Shown here in pieces: positions 48,817 to 58,252 of a stretch of DNA of 64,000 nucleotides (the stretch's first letter is position 1; each line of letters starts with the position of its first letter). Source of the stretch: Mucilaginibacter flavus (lineage in GTDB: Bacteria > Bacteroidota > Bacteroidia > Sphingobacteriales > Sphingobacteriaceae); the NCBI RefSeq assembly GCF_030409315.1, contig NZ_JAUFPS010000040.1, forward strand, positions 1 through 64,000, written 5' to 3'. The position numbers were made by a program, and so were the translations under genes. A model generated the notes under the pieces. That model ran no database searches and was not told where the DNA came from. It saw only the letters and a program-made list of their open reading frames with translations.

Positions 48817-50313
48817 TCAATGTTCCAGGTTAGCTTCATTTAACGGATACGGATAAAGCAGGCGGATGTTGGTGTAGGCTGCGGGATTTATCGTCCATGA
48901 ATCTTTTTTAAATGCCCTTTCCCTAACGGCATGCGCTGTCATAACCGAAACAGCTTTGCCGGTACGCAGCAAATCAAACCAGCGGTGATTTTCAAAAGCA
49001 AGCTCAATCTGCCGCTCATGTGCAATGGCATCACGAAAAGCATCCTGGCTTGCTACGTTAAGTGCTTCATCGGCATTACCCATTGTTTTAGGTGCAAGCC
49101 CGGCACGCTGGCGAACCAGATTTAAATACTTAAAAGCATCACCACCGCCGGCAAAGCCCTGCTCATTTAAACACTCGGCCAACATAAGATAAACATCGGC
49201 ATACCGGTAAACCGGGAAATCATTAGCGGTGATACCCTGAACAGCGCCTATGCTCTGGTATTTTTTGATAAATGGCAAATCTATGCCATACTCATTTGAG
49301 GTAAAATCAGTTACTGATGCCTCCCTTCTGTTATCGCCGTCTTCATAGGCATTTAAAAGATCCTGCGTAGGGATGTTCCAGCCGTTAACCTGGCCGTTGT
49401 TAATCTCAAAGCCGGTTATATCGGTATCATAATAATCCCAGGGAATAAATGTATCAACAAAATCGCTACCTAAACCATTGGGGCCTTCCTGGTATTGAAT
49501 TTCAAAAATAGATTCGGGGCCGTTTTTCTTATGGATGTCAAAATTATCGGCATAATTGGCATTCAGCTGATATTGATTAGACGCTATAACCGCGCGTAAC
49601 AAAGGTATGGCCAAATCAAATTTATGCTGGGTCATGTAAACCTCGGCCAGCATGGTTTCGGCGGTGCCTTTGGTTACTCTTCCCTTATCGGCTGGCGATG
49701 GATAGTTTACCGGTAATTTTTTAATGGCGTCCTGTGCATCGGCTATTATTTGCGTGTATATATTTGCTGCCGATGTTCTTTTGGCAACATTAAACGCATC
49801 GCTTATGGAAGTTATATCTGTTAACACCAATGGCACATCGCCATATAAACGCACCATGTTAAAATAATTAAAGGCCCGTAAAAAACTGGCCTGCCCGGCT
49901 ATGGTATCGGCAACGGCAGCATTCAGTTTAGCCGCAGGTAAATTCAACAATATTAAGTTACACCTACCAATATCCGTATAGCTTAAGCCAAAAAACTGCT
50001 CGATTATTTCATTGCTATTCAACTCCCTAAATTCATCAACCTCTTCTTTAAAGGTTACCGAGGTTGAACGGTCATTAGGGTCATACTCATAGGAGGTATT
50101 ATCTGAGCGCATTTCTGCCATCGACCAAAAATAGCCGTTATATAGTGTTTGCAGCGGGGCATAAGCGCCATTGATGGCTTGTACAAACTGCTTTTGGGTT
50201 TTAAAAAAATTATCCTTGTTTTGGGTATCCTCATTATGAAGATTTAAAAAATCTTTTTTACAGCCCGAGATGGCAAGTACTGTAAGGATAAAAATATATA
50301 AATACTTTTTCAT
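48817..50313 (-). CDS. SusD-like glycan-binding lipoprotein
   Basis: A 498-residue SusD/RagB-type lipoprotein from the ATG at 50313 (MKKYLYIFILTVLAISGC), lipobox Cys18. A longer frame would start at TTG, ten codons upstream, and is rejected because it lacks a signal. The TPR-type helical core contains FFKTQKQFVQAINGAYAPL, QASFLRAFNYFNMVRLYGDVPLV and RYADVYLMLAECLNEQG. The C-terminal block ERQIELAFENHRWFDLLRTG is a family mark. It is anchored at the outer-membrane surface, forms the lid of the SusC channel and binds glycan. SusC begins its stop 54 bases upstream. Confidence 0.96.
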   Translation of the reverse strand: MKKYLYIFILTVLAISGCKKDFLNLHNEDTQNKDNFFKTQKQFVQAINGAYAPLQTLYNGYFWSMAEMRSDNTSYEYDPNDRSTSVTFKEEVDEFRELNSNEIIEQFFGLSYTDIGRCNLILLNLPAAKLNAAVADTIAGQASFLRAFNYFNMVRLYGDVPLVLTDITSISDAFNVAKRTSAANIYTQIIADAQDAIKKLPVNYPSPADKGRVTKGTAETMLAEVYMTQHKFDLAIPLLRAVIASNQYQLNANYADNFDIHKKNGPESIFEIQYQEGPNGLGSDFVDTFIPWDYYDTDITGFEINNGQVNGWNIPTQDLLNAYEDGDNRREASVTDFTSNEYGIDLPFIKKYQSIGAVQGITANDFPVYRYADVYLMLAECLNEQGFAGGGDAFKYLNLVRQRAGLAPKTMGNADEALNVASQDAFRDAIAHERQIELAFENHRWFDLLRTGKAVSVMTAHAVRERAFKKDSWTINPAAYTNIRLLYPYPLNEANLEH

Positions 50314-50367
50314 GTCTTTCTTTTGTTGTGGTTTAACTATCAATCAACCGGTAATTCTATGGCTTTG

Positions 50368-53300
50368 TTAAAATGTAACATTACAGCCAACCGTGTACAC
50401 CGCGGAAACCGGGTAGCCGGTAAAGTTTACATTGGGCGAAAGCGACCTGTTGCCTTGCTGTCCGTCTATACCAACTTCGGGGTTGCCGCCTTTGTAACCG
50501 GTAATTAAAATGGCGTTTTGGGCGCTCACATATACCCTGAAGTTTTTGCTAAACTTTGTTTTGAAATTGTACCCCAGATCGATATTCTTAACCATGAGGT
50601 ATGAATTGTTCTCGACCCAATACGAAGGGTAAAAATCACGGGCGAAGTTAGTGTTGGACGTGGTAGTTGGCAATTGCCCCGAGCCCGGGTTGCTGGCCGA
50701 CCGCCACCTGTTCATCACACTTTCTTCCACATTGAAAACCCCGTCCAAATTGGTGGTGAATTGCTTGTACAAGTCAAACACATGTCCACCTACAGAGCCG
50801 GCCGTAATGATGCTCATATCAAAGTTTTTGTACGACAGGTGGTTGTTAAAACCGAAAGTAAACTTAGGGAAAGGGTTACCTACAATGGTTTGATCGTAGC
50901 CATCAAGCTTGCCATCGGGTTTACCGTCCGGTCCGCTTACGTCCTTATACCTGATGTTGCCCACCTGTTCGCCATCAAAATGAGGGTATTTATCAAGCTC
51001 GGCCTGGTTTTGAAAAATACCCTGGTATATGTAACCATAAAACTGCCCTAAAGGATAACCTGCTTTGGTAATGCTTGCCGGGTTATCATTTGCTGGGGCA
51101 TCATAAATTTGCGGTGTTTGCCCCAGGCTAATCACTTTGTTGCGATTAAAGGATATATTAAAATCAGATGTCCAGTTAAAGCCCTTGCCTACAATGTTTT
51201 TTGTGGTTACCGTAAACTCCCAGCCCCGGTTACGCACATTACCAATATTGGTTAACGCGCCATCATAACCAGATGCAGGTGGTACACCTAAGTATTGCAG
51301 CATTCTTTGGGTGTAACGGTTATAATATTCGGCAATTAAATAAACGCGCCCTTTAATCAGGGAAATATCTACGCCAATATCAAGCTGTTTTGTAGTTTCC
51401 CAGCCTAACTCCGAATTACCTAATTGGGTTAAAGAGCCACCGGGTGCCAGTGTGCCGTTAAAGGTGTAATTGGTTTGATCAACCGATGGGATCGATCCGT
51501 AATTATCTACGTCGTTATTACCAGCAAGGCCGTAGCTGCCGGTAAACTTAACCTGGTCGATAAGCCCTATTTTAGGAAAAAATGATTCATCAGAAATACG
51601 CCAGCCGCCGGATACCGAAGGGAAAGTTCCCCATTGATGCCCCGGCGCAAACCTTGATGAACCATCGCGCCGGATAGATGCGCTTAACAGGTACTTATCT
51701 TTAAACGCGTAATTAACACGGCTCAACAGCGATAACAAACGCCACTTATAATCGCCGGCGGTTGCGGTAACAATAGTGGCCGCGTTAACAGATTGTATCA
51801 CGTCATCCGGGAAACCCGTACCAAAAGTAAGGCGATTATGGCCGGTTTCCTGCTGTATGGTATAACCTGCCAATACGGTTAAGGTATGATCGCCCCAGCT
51901 TTTTTTGTAGTTGATGGTATTTTCGTTAAGCCAGTTTAAACTGTTTGATGATGTGAAAGAACCTATAGCCTTTTGCTGCGTACCATCTTTATTGGGCACA
52001 TTAAAACCGCCAAGGTATGATGGCCTGAAATAGTCCTGCGTATTGGTTTGAAAATCAACGCCGAAGGTTGTTTTGATGTTCAAACCTTTAATTATTTCCC
52101 AGTTAAGAAAGGTATTGGCCAACGTACGGAACTGCGTACGATCATTCCGGGTATTTACCAGTTCGCTTACCGGGTTAGCATTTTGAAAGGTACCGGGCGA
52201 GCCAACAACATTGGTATACGAGCCATCTGGTTGCTTTACCGGTACAAGCGGGCTTTCCAAATAGGCCTGGCTCAGTACACCACTGTTAAAGTGCCCATCA
52301 GTTTCCTGCAAATTGCGTAAGCTATAGGTAGGCGCAACGCTAAGGCCGATACTTACATTTTTAAAAATATCGGCATCCATGTTGGCTTTAAGCGAGTACC
52401 TTTTAAAACCGGTATTTAATAAAGTGCCCTCCTGGTCAAAGTATCCTAATGAAAATAATGATCTTACCTTATCGGTACCATTGGCAACTGTAACATCGTA
52501 ATTTTGCATTGGCGCGTTACGGGTAATGGCATCAAACCAGTCGGTACCTTTACCAAGCGATTTTGGATTTTTATAGGCATCTGGTATTGGTGTGTTGGTA
52601 CCATTTATCGCATTTGCATCCTGTATGGCTTCGGTACGCCATTGTGCAAACTCCTGCGCCGTCATCATTTTTAGTTTGCTTTGCGATAAAATAGTTTGAA
52701 CACCGGTAGAGGTATTTACCGTAACCGTTGATTCGCCTTTTTTAGCTCTTTTGGTGTTTACCAAAATAACGCCATTTGCACCACGGGAGCCATATATGGC
52801 TGTTGATGCCGCGTCTTTTAATACGCTGATAGTTTCAATATCATCGGGGTTAATGGTACTTAACGGGTTTGAATATTGATCGAAGCCCGGCGAGATAGGA
52901 AACCCATCAATAACATATAATGGATTATCGCCCGCGCCTACAGAACCCGCACCACGAATGTTTATGGCAACGCCGCCACCGGGTGTACCTGTAACCTGGT
53001 TTACAGTAACGCCGGCAAGCTGACCCGCAAGTTTCAGATCAAGACTGGCGGCTTTAATTTCTTTAATATTTGCCATTTTAACGGTTCCAACCGCGCCGGT
53101 AACATCCTTGCGTTCAAGGTTACCATAACCAACTACCACAACTTCGCTTAACTCCTTGTTGTCTTCATTAAGTACCATATTAATGTTAGCGCGCTTGTTA
53201 ACCGGCTCTTCTTTGGTTTTGAAGCCAATAAATCTGAAAACCAGTACAGCGTTATCATCAACCTCTATGGTATATTTACCGGCTGGGTCGCTTATAACAC

Positions 53301-53769
53301 CGGTGCTGGTTCCCTTTATGGTAACGCTTACACCGGGCAAAGGCTGGTTGTTAGCATCAAGTACCTGGCCGCTAACGGTTATTTTATCAGCTACAATTAC
53401 CTTCTCCTCCTTTTTATTTACAATAATGGTTTTGTTATCCATTGTGTACGTAAGAGGTTCATCCTGAAAACAGGCGCGTAATGCCTCTTCAAGGCTGGCG
53501 TTTTTAAGCGATACGGTAACAGGTTTGGCCTGTTTAATTTCTTTATACTTATAAAAAAAGCTGTAGCCACTTTGCTTTTCAATCGCTGTAAATACTTTCT
53601 CGATAGCCGTATTGTTGGCGTTTAACGTAATAGTTTGAGAAAAACTCTTAGCACTAAGTTGTAAACAGGCAGTAGTAATCAGGAGTGCCGTTAATTTCAT
53701 TGTCAGAAACAGTTTTGAGGTTGCGTTTTTGGGCACATAAAATACTTTAGCCCTAAAGTTTATTTGCAT
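50368..53769 (-). CDS. SusC-like TonB-dependent receptor with STN domain
   Basis: A 1133-residue outer-membrane TonB-dependent transporter. A long signal region (hydrophobic stretch LTALLITTACLQL, cleavage near SFSQ at about 45) precedes an STN domain at about 47-110 (NNTAIEKVFTAIEKQSGY). A CarboxypepD-regulatory-like domain follows at about 130-205 (VSGQVLDANNQPLPGVSVTI), then a TonB box-like SEVVVVGYG and the plug (about 225-330). The 22-strand barrel forms the rest and ends in a Phe. SusC passes oligosaccharides with SusD. The STN domain implies signalling to the FecR protein encoded upstream (53967). The first Met is an ATG, and the long pre-signal N-terminus is normal for this class. Confidence 0.96.
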   Translation of the reverse strand: MQINFRAKVFYVPKNATSKLFLTMKLTALLITTACLQLSAKSFSQTITLNANNTAIEKVFTAIEKQSGYSFFYKYKEIKQAKPVTVSLKNASLEEALRACFQDEPLTYTMDNKTIIVNKKEEKVIVADKITVSGQVLDANNQPLPGVSVTIKGTSTGVISDPAGKYTIEVDDNAVLVFRFIGFKTKEEPVNKRANINMVLNEDNKELSEVVVVGYGNLERKDVTGAVGTVKMANIKEIKAASLDLKLAGQLAGVTVNQVTGTPGGGVAINIRGAGSVGAGDNPLYVIDGFPISPGFDQYSNPLSTINPDDIETISVLKDAASTAIYGSRGANGVILVNTKRAKKGESTVTVNTSTGVQTILSQSKLKMMTAQEFAQWRTEAIQDANAINGTNTPIPDAYKNPKSLGKGTDWFDAITRNAPMQNYDVTVANGTDKVRSLFSLGYFDQEGTLLNTGFKRYSLKANMDADIFKNVSIGLSVAPTYSLRNLQETDGHFNSGVLSQAYLESPLVPVKQPDGSYTNVVGSPGTFQNANPVSELVNTRNDRTQFRTLANTFLNWEIIKGLNIKTTFGVDFQTNTQDYFRPSYLGGFNVPNKDGTQQKAIGSFTSSNSLNWLNENTINYKKSWGDHTLTVLAGYTIQQETGHNRLTFGTGFPDDVIQSVNAATIVTATAGDYKWRLLSLLSRVNYAFKDKYLLSASIRRDGSSRFAPGHQWGTFPSVSGGWRISDESFFPKIGLIDQVKFTGSYGLAGNNDVDNYGSIPSVDQTNYTFNGTLAPGGSLTQLGNSELGWETTKQLDIGVDISLIKGRVYLIAEYYNRYTQRMLQYLGVPPASGYDGALTNIGNVRNRGWEFTVTTKNIVGKGFNWTSDFNISFNRNKVISLGQTPQIYDAPANDNPASITKAGYPLGQFYGYIYQGIFQNQAELDKYPHFDGEQVGNIRYKDVSGPDGKPDGKLDGYDQTIVGNPFPKFTFGFNNHLSYKNFDMSIITAGSVGGHVFDLYKQFTTNLDGVFNVEESVMNRWRSASNPGSGQLPTTTSNTNFARDFYPSYWVENNSYLMVKNIDLGYNFKTKFSKNFRVYVSAQNAILITGYKGGNPEVGIDGQQGNRSLSPNVNFTGYPVSAVYTVGCNVTF

Positions 53770-53836
53770 AACTTCGTTGTGTTTGGGTTAACGTTCTGTT
53801 AAGAAATTCAGGAAAAAACCTTACCCATACATTTGG

Positions 53837-53868
53837 GCCGGAAGTATTGCAGTACTTCCGGCTTTTTT
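53837..53868. terminator. Strong hairpin between fecR and susC
   Basis: Arms GCCGGAAGTA and TACTTCCGGC flank a TTGCAG-type loop, with a T tract on the plus-strand side and an A tract on the minus. On the minus strand, the coding strand, no U tract follows the hairpin, so it is not a classical terminator for fecR. It could be part of the susC leader. Confidence 0.5.
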
Positions 53869-53966
53869 ATGGGCAAGGTTGCAGGATGGTATTATAGGAG
53901 ATGTAGGGTTTCTTTCATAGGTAAATGCTTATCCGGTTAATTATTAATTGTTAAACTGGGATATGG

Positions 53967-55130
53967 TTAAGGCGAAACGGTTATCTTTTTATCTTCAACT
54001 TTAAAATGCACATGGCTAAGTTCAAGTATGTGCAGCACCCGCGATAGCTTGGCGCTCCGTTCAATACGGCCCACAAACTCATCATCGGCTATTTTGCCCT
54101 CGTAAACAACCTGCATATCATACCAACGCGAAAGTTGTTTCATAATATCCAGAATGCTGGAACGGTTAAATTCAAAATAGCCATTTTTCCAGGCTACAAA
54201 CTTTTCGGCCTCCACATCCATAACGCTGATGCGATTCCCTTTAACAATGCCCTGCTGATCTGGCTTTAGTATACTGCTGTTACCACCACTGCTTAATTGT
54301 ATCGACCCTTCCAATAAGGTGGTTTTGATGGCATCCTCATCATTATAGGCCATGATATTGAAATGGGTGCCCAGCACTTTTACATTTAAACCATCAACAC
54401 TCACTTTAAAGGGCTTTGCAGCGTTTTTAGTTACCTCAAAATAAGCTTCGCCGGTTAATTGAACGTTACGCTCGTTAGCGGCAAAGGCAGTAGGGAATTT
54501 GATTGATGATGCCGCGTTTAGCCAAACCTTGCTGCCATCGGGCAATATTACCTGGTATTGGCCTCCGCGTGGTGTGCTGATGGTATTGTAAGTATAGGCT
54601 GCCTGGCTATCAGATGATTTTGCATCTTCAACGGTATATACCAACTGCCCGTCCCGGGCTTTGGTTACGCTTACATTTCCGTTTTTGGCAAGGGTGCCGA
54701 TTCTTGCGGAATCGAGCACCACTTTTTCACCATTATTTAAGGTTAGGATTGCTTTGTTTTTGCCGGGATCAGCATCATGCATAACCGGAGTTTTGTTAAC
54801 GGCTGTAACCGGAAACTTAACAGGATACATAAGACTGTAATAAAGTCCGGCACCAATAATTGCCATAATAACGGCAGCCGCGGCGGTAACCCTGTATATA
54901 ATACCGTAAAGAGCTTTAGGATCTGGCTGTTGTTGTGATTGCCTGATCCCTAAATGTAAACGCTGCAACATCCTTTCTTCCAACTGTTGCTTTATCCCCA
55001 TCGTCTCTTCATCCCAGGTGTCGCTTTCCTGCAAACTATCAAAAAGTTCCAACAACAGTTGTTCTTCCTCTACAGAAGCCTCTCCGTTTAGATACTTATT
55101 GATTAATTGTTTGAATTTTTGCCTTTGCAC
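53967..55130 (-). CDS. FecR-type anti-sigma factor
   Basis: A 387-residue FecR family protein with a GTG start. The cytoplasmic N-terminal part (LINKYLNGEASVEEEQLLLELF) binds the sigma factor. One transmembrane helix is at about 80-102 (RVTAAAAVIMAIIGAGLYY). The FecR domain is at about 185-285 (STPRGGQYQVILPDGSKVWLNAASSI, VQLTGEAYFEVTKNAAKPF). The C-terminal DUF4974 domain is at about 315-387 (FNRSSILDIMKQLSRWY), which contacts the STN domain of the receptor. It lies 105 bases downstream of the sigma gene and 197 upstream of susC. It links glycan sensing at the outer membrane to sigma-factor release. Confidence 0.95.
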   Translation of the reverse strand: MQRQKFKQLINKYLNGEASVEEEQLLLELFDSLQESDTWDEETMGIKQQLEERMLQRLHLGIRQSQQQPDPKALYGIIYRVTAAAAVIMAIIGAGLYYSLMYPVKFPVTAVNKTPVMHDADPGKNKAILTLNNGEKVVLDSARIGTLAKNGNVSVTKARDGQLVYTVEDAKSSDSQAAYTYNTISTPRGGQYQVILPDGSKVWLNAASSIKFPTAFAANERNVQLTGEAYFEVTKNAAKPFKVSVDGLNVKVLGTHFNIMAYNDEDAIKTTLLEGSIQLSSGGNSSILKPDQQGIVKGNRISVMDVEAEKFVAWKNGYFEFNRSSILDIMKQLSRWYDMQVVYEGKIADDEFVGRIERSAKLSRVLHILELSHVHFKVEDKKITVSP

Positions 55131-55235
55131 AGCCTGGTTTTTAAGTGAGAGTAAAAAAATGTGGGTATCCCCTATTAGCGATGTTAAAAAAATATCACTT
55201 TTTTATCAAGGGCGAATATAAATACTTGATTTATA

Positions 55236-55814
55236 CTACCACAGCAGTAAAATCGCCATGAGCAATGAAAAGAAACTACCTAATGAGGTGCGTAACTGCC
55301 TGAGGGCCTTGGTGAGGTGATTTTCGACAGTTTTGGTGGAGATATTTAAACGCGAAGCTATTTGTTTGTGGCTCAAATAGTCTTCGCGGCTTAGTTTATA
55401 AACTTCGCGACATTTATCGGGCAGGGTGTTTACCACCAGGCTTACCCGGGTCATTAATTCTTTGTATTCTATATTTTCGTACTCAACCGGGGTTTGCAGT
55501 GATTCAAACAGCCTGTCAAAAACATCGGAGGTTACTTTGCCGTTTTTTACCTGCCGGTAAACTTCGTAACGGGTTGCGGCATATAAATAGGCCTTCAGGG
55601 AAACATTTATTTCGATGCTGTGCCTGTTGTTCCACAGTTTGATAAAAAGTTCCTGGATAATATCCTCGCAGGCCAGTTTATCCTTTAACACATTGTAAGC
55701 CGATAGATAAAGCTGCTGCCAGTATTTCCGATAAATAGCGGCCAGAGCAAGCTCGTTGCCCAATTGTAATTGCGCAACCAATTCTGTATCACTTTGGGCG
55801 ATTTTTTCGGTCAT
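55236..55814 (-). CDS. ECF RNA polymerase sigma factor (Bacteroides expansion type)
   Basis: A 192-residue ECF sigma factor. Region 2 runs about 20-90 (LAAIYRKYWQQLYLSAYNVL, CEDIIQELFIKLWNNR). Region 4 runs about 125-175 (YLSHKQIASRLNISTKTVENHLTKAL). The C-terminal 16 residues (SFFSLLMAILLLW) are strongly hydrophobic, common in this subgroup and possibly membrane-attached. It is the first gene of the utilisation operon and is controlled by FecR. It probably recognises its own and the susC promoter; the boxes could not be assigned. Confidence 0.94.
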   Translation of the reverse strand: MTEKIAQSDTELVAQLQLGNELALAAIYRKYWQQLYLSAYNVLKDKLACEDIIQELFIKLWNNRHSIEINVSLKAYLYAATRYEVYRQVKNGKVTSDVFDRLFESLQTPVEYENIEYKELMTRVSLVVNTLPDKCREVYKLSREDYLSHKQIASRLNISTKTVENHLTKALRQLRTSLGSFFSLLMAILLLW

Positions 55815-55955
55815 ATTAAAAGCAGGCTTAACATACCATTGGCTAAATTTAGGTATTATTAACTAAATGTTTAAATATTAATTCACAATTGCCTGAATTA
55901 CTGATATTACCACCTGCCCGAACACCATCGGTTATTTATTATTGAGCAATAATTA

Positions 55956-56663
55956 TCATTTGGCATCATGAAAAATAATACCCATGCTGCGCCTCCTGCC
56001 TTCGATAATTTCACCAATGCCGTGCTTCATATTTACCCGGTGATATCCCTTACTCCCCTGCGCTGGTCTAAAGCTGGTTGTAAATAGTACCATATCGCCC
56101 TTGGCCGGTTTTAGCACCATAGCCCGCGACTGCTCCCTTGGTTTTTGTTCTATCAAAATAAACTCTCCGCCTTCATAATCAAGCCCCGGCTCATCCAAAA
56201 TAAACACCGATTGGATAGGGAAAAACACCTCGCCATATAAATCCTGGTGCATGGCGTTATACCCTCCTTTTGCATATTGTAGTATCAAAGGTGTGGGACG
56301 CAATTGCTCATGATTGTGGCAATGTTGTAACAACTCATCCAACGTTGCTGCAAAACGGGTTTCCTTATTTAGCAGTTCCATCCAGTTATTAGCTACAGGT
56401 GCCAGGTGCGGATATATGCTTTCCCGCAATTGCTGAATGAGCTCCGGTAGCGGGTACTTGAAATATTTGTATTCGCCGCGGCCGTAGTTGTGGCGTTCCA
56501 TCACTACGGTTTTGCGGTATAGCTGCTCTTCGGGGTACTGTGCGGTTAAACTATCGCACTCATCCGCCGTTAAAACTTTTTTTACTATTGTGTAGCCTTT
56601 GTTATCCAGATCTGTTTTAACAGCTGCCCAATTTAAATTTTCAATTCTTTCCTTCATCGCCAT
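55956..56663 (-). CDS. 2-oxoglutarate/Fe(II) oxygenase, AlkB-like context
   Basis: A 235-residue double-stranded beta-helix oxygenase. The Fe(II) ligands are H and D in MHQDLYGE and a distal His in GYHRVNMKHG. The nearby Arg in RRRSMGIIFHD would bind 2-oxoglutarate. The segment DYEGGEFILIEQKPREQSR and the PAKGDMVLF strand are typical of 2OG oxygenases of Phyh/PHD type. It starts three bases after the Ogt/AraC gene, and coupling with a methyltransferase suggests a DNA or RNA alkylation-repair role as in ada-alkB operons. It is not a close AlkB homologue, so substrate is inferred from context only. An alternative Met at codon 3 (56657) exists. Confidence 0.85.
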   Translation of the reverse strand: MAMKERIENLNWAAVKTDLDNKGYTIVKKVLTADECDSLTAQYPEEQLYRKTVVMERHNYGRGEYKYFKYPLPELIQQLRESIYPHLAPVANNWMELLNKETRFAATLDELLQHCHNHEQLRPTPLILQYAKGGYNAMHQDLYGEVFFPIQSVFILDEPGLDYEGGEFILIEQKPREQSRAMVLKPAKGDMVLFTTSFRPAQGSKGYHRVNMKHGIGEIIEGRRRSMGIIFHDAK

Positions 56664-56666
56664 AAA

Positions 56667-57521
56667 TTATATTGAAACAGAGTGATTAACTAACGCCGCT
56701 TCCCAACCTATAATGGCCGATTTACGGGTTGATCCCCAATGGTATTGCCCCGATTCGCCGGTAGACCTGATTACCCTGTGACAAGGGATCAAAAACGCTA
56801 CCGGGTTGGCCCCTATCGCGCTGCCCACAGCTCTGCTGGCGTTAGGCGACTGGATATTTTGAGAAATATCGCCATAACTGCACAAACCGCCCATCGGTAT
56901 TTTTAGCAAAGCTTCCCAAACCTTCAACTGAAAACTACTCCCCTTCAAGTGTAATTTAATAGCCGGCAATTGCGACCAATCCTTTTTAAAAATATGCAAA
57001 ACATCCTGTTGCAACATATCAACCACCTGGGTATAGGCCGCGTTTGGAAAGTGTAATTTAAGCTGATCCAGCGCATCGGCATGGTCATCGGCAAAAGCCA
57101 TATAGCAAATGCCTTTAGGGGTTGATGCCACAATGATATTCCCAAAGGGGCTTTGGGCAAAACTGTAATTGATGCTCAGTTCCTTGCCGCCGTTCTTATA
57201 TTCGGCGGGCGTCATCCCTTCAATATTGATAAACAGATCATGCAGCCTGCCAGTACCCGAAAGCCCCGTTTCAAAAGCGGTATCAAACAAGGTTGCCTGC
57301 TTATCTTTAAGTATCCCCTTGGCATAATCCAGGCTTAAGTATTGTAAAAACTTTTTAGGGCTGATGCCTACCCAATCGGTAAATAAACGTTGAAAATGGA
57401 ACGGACTTAAATTTACCTTCTCGGCTACTTCATCTAAATTGGGTTGTGTTTTAAAATTGAGTTTTATATAATTTATCGCCTCGGCAATACGCTCATAATT
57501 GATATTTTCCTGTGTGTTCAT
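56667..57521 (-). CDS. AraC-Ogt fusion: O6-alkylguanine-DNA alkyltransferase/regulator
   Basis: A 284-residue two-domain protein. The N-terminal AraC-type helix-turn-helix (about 10-105) has VAEKVNLSPFHFQRLFTDWVG and SPKKFLQYL. The C-terminal alkyltransferase (about 115-280) carries the acceptor C247 in NPVAFLIPCHRVI. It corresponds to the C-terminal two thirds of Ada, without the zinc-binding methyl-phosphotriester domain. It moves alkyl groups from O6-guanine to itself and may regulate its operon. The -7 box TACTTTTG lies 22 bases upstream. The oxygenase gene follows three bases after its stop. Confidence 0.93.
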   Translation of the reverse strand: MNTQENINYERIAEAINYIKLNFKTQPNLDEVAEKVNLSPFHFQRLFTDWVGISPKKFLQYLSLDYAKGILKDKQATLFDTAFETGLSGTGRLHDLFINIEGMTPAEYKNGGKELSINYSFAQSPFGNIIVASTPKGICYMAFADDHADALDQLKLHFPNAAYTQVVDMLQQDVLHIFKKDWSQLPAIKLHLKGSSFQLKVWEALLKIPMGGLCSYGDISQNIQSPNASRAVGSAIGANPVAFLIPCHRVIRSTGESGQYHWGSTRKSAIIGWEAALVNHSVSI

Positions 57522-57543
57522 AACCTTGTTAATTATTTATAAA

Positions 57544-57551
57544 CAAAAGTA
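57544..57551 (-). promoter_or_regulatory. -7 box for the Ogt/oxygenase operon
   Basis: TACTTTTG on the minus strand fits TAnnTTTG, with the ATG at 57521 22 bases downstream of its last base. Confidence 0.45.
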
Positions 57552-57707
57552 CCTTGATAGTCCCTGTCGTAAAACCCGGAACTTGCGCACTTGCCGTATT
57601 ATTTTCATCAGCAACTTAAACATTATTTTATATAAACTACCAACTACATGGTATTTGAATTGCAAGCCTGTATCTGTTATATTTACTTATCCAATTAAAA
57701 CCACTTC

Positions 57708-58151
57708 ATGGACCCTGTACAACTTTACAGCTTTAAAGTATGGCTTACCATGCTCATATTTGCGCCCCTGTTGCAAACATCGGCAGGACAAATACTTTTT
57801 CATCAGGGCGATATTTTGTCATTTGAGTTTATAAAAAATTATCCCATAAATGTAGGTGTGCTGTTGGTAGTAACCGCGCCGCTGGGGGCATTGCTTACGT
57901 TTAGCATTAGTCGGCTAAGTCGTTATACCGAAGTGCCGCAGCTTAAACAAAAGGTAACCATAGCAATTGCCATTACAACGGTGCTGGTATTTGTGGGGGC
58001 TGTTATCCCTAACGGAAACTCACCTTTAACGTTATCTGTAATGATATTACCCTATACCCTATCACTTACCATAGGCGTTTGGCTTTGTAACCTTGATTTG
58101 GGGCAATACGATGATGAAGAGGGAGAAGAACTGGATGAACCAACGTCTTGA
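57708..58151 (+). CDS. Hypothetical membrane protein, four helices
   Basis: A 147-residue integral membrane protein I do not recognise. Four hydrophobic segments lie at about 9-28, 47-67, 83-103 and 110-127, and the C-terminal 20 residues are very acidic (DDEEGEELDE). No signature of a transporter or protease is seen. Transcribed alone, it starts 186 bases from the divergent Ogt operon. The stop is followed by a degenerate TCTGAACC repeat and a heptamer array. Confidence 0.65.
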   Translation: MDPVQLYSFKVWLTMLIFAPLLQTSAGQILFHQGDILSFEFIKNYPINVGVLLVVTAPLGALLTFSISRLSRYTEVPQLKQKVTIAIAITTVLVFVGAVIPNGNSPLTLSVMILPYTLSLTIGVWLCNLDLGQYDDEEGEELDEPTS

Positions 58152-58192
58152 TATCGGATTTCGGATTTTCGATTCCGGATTTTTGTCTGAAC

Positions 58193-58243
58193 CTCTATTC
58201 GTTGGATTATAAGATTATCAGGATTTTAATTAATTTGATGGGC
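58193..58243. repeat. TCTGAACC repeat, half-copy
   Basis: TGTCTGAACC is followed by GGATT-rich sequence, similar to one arm of the palindrome at 9249-9344. No complementary arm is present, so it is a remnant. Confidence 0.5.
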
Positions 58244-58252
58244 ATTTTTCCT

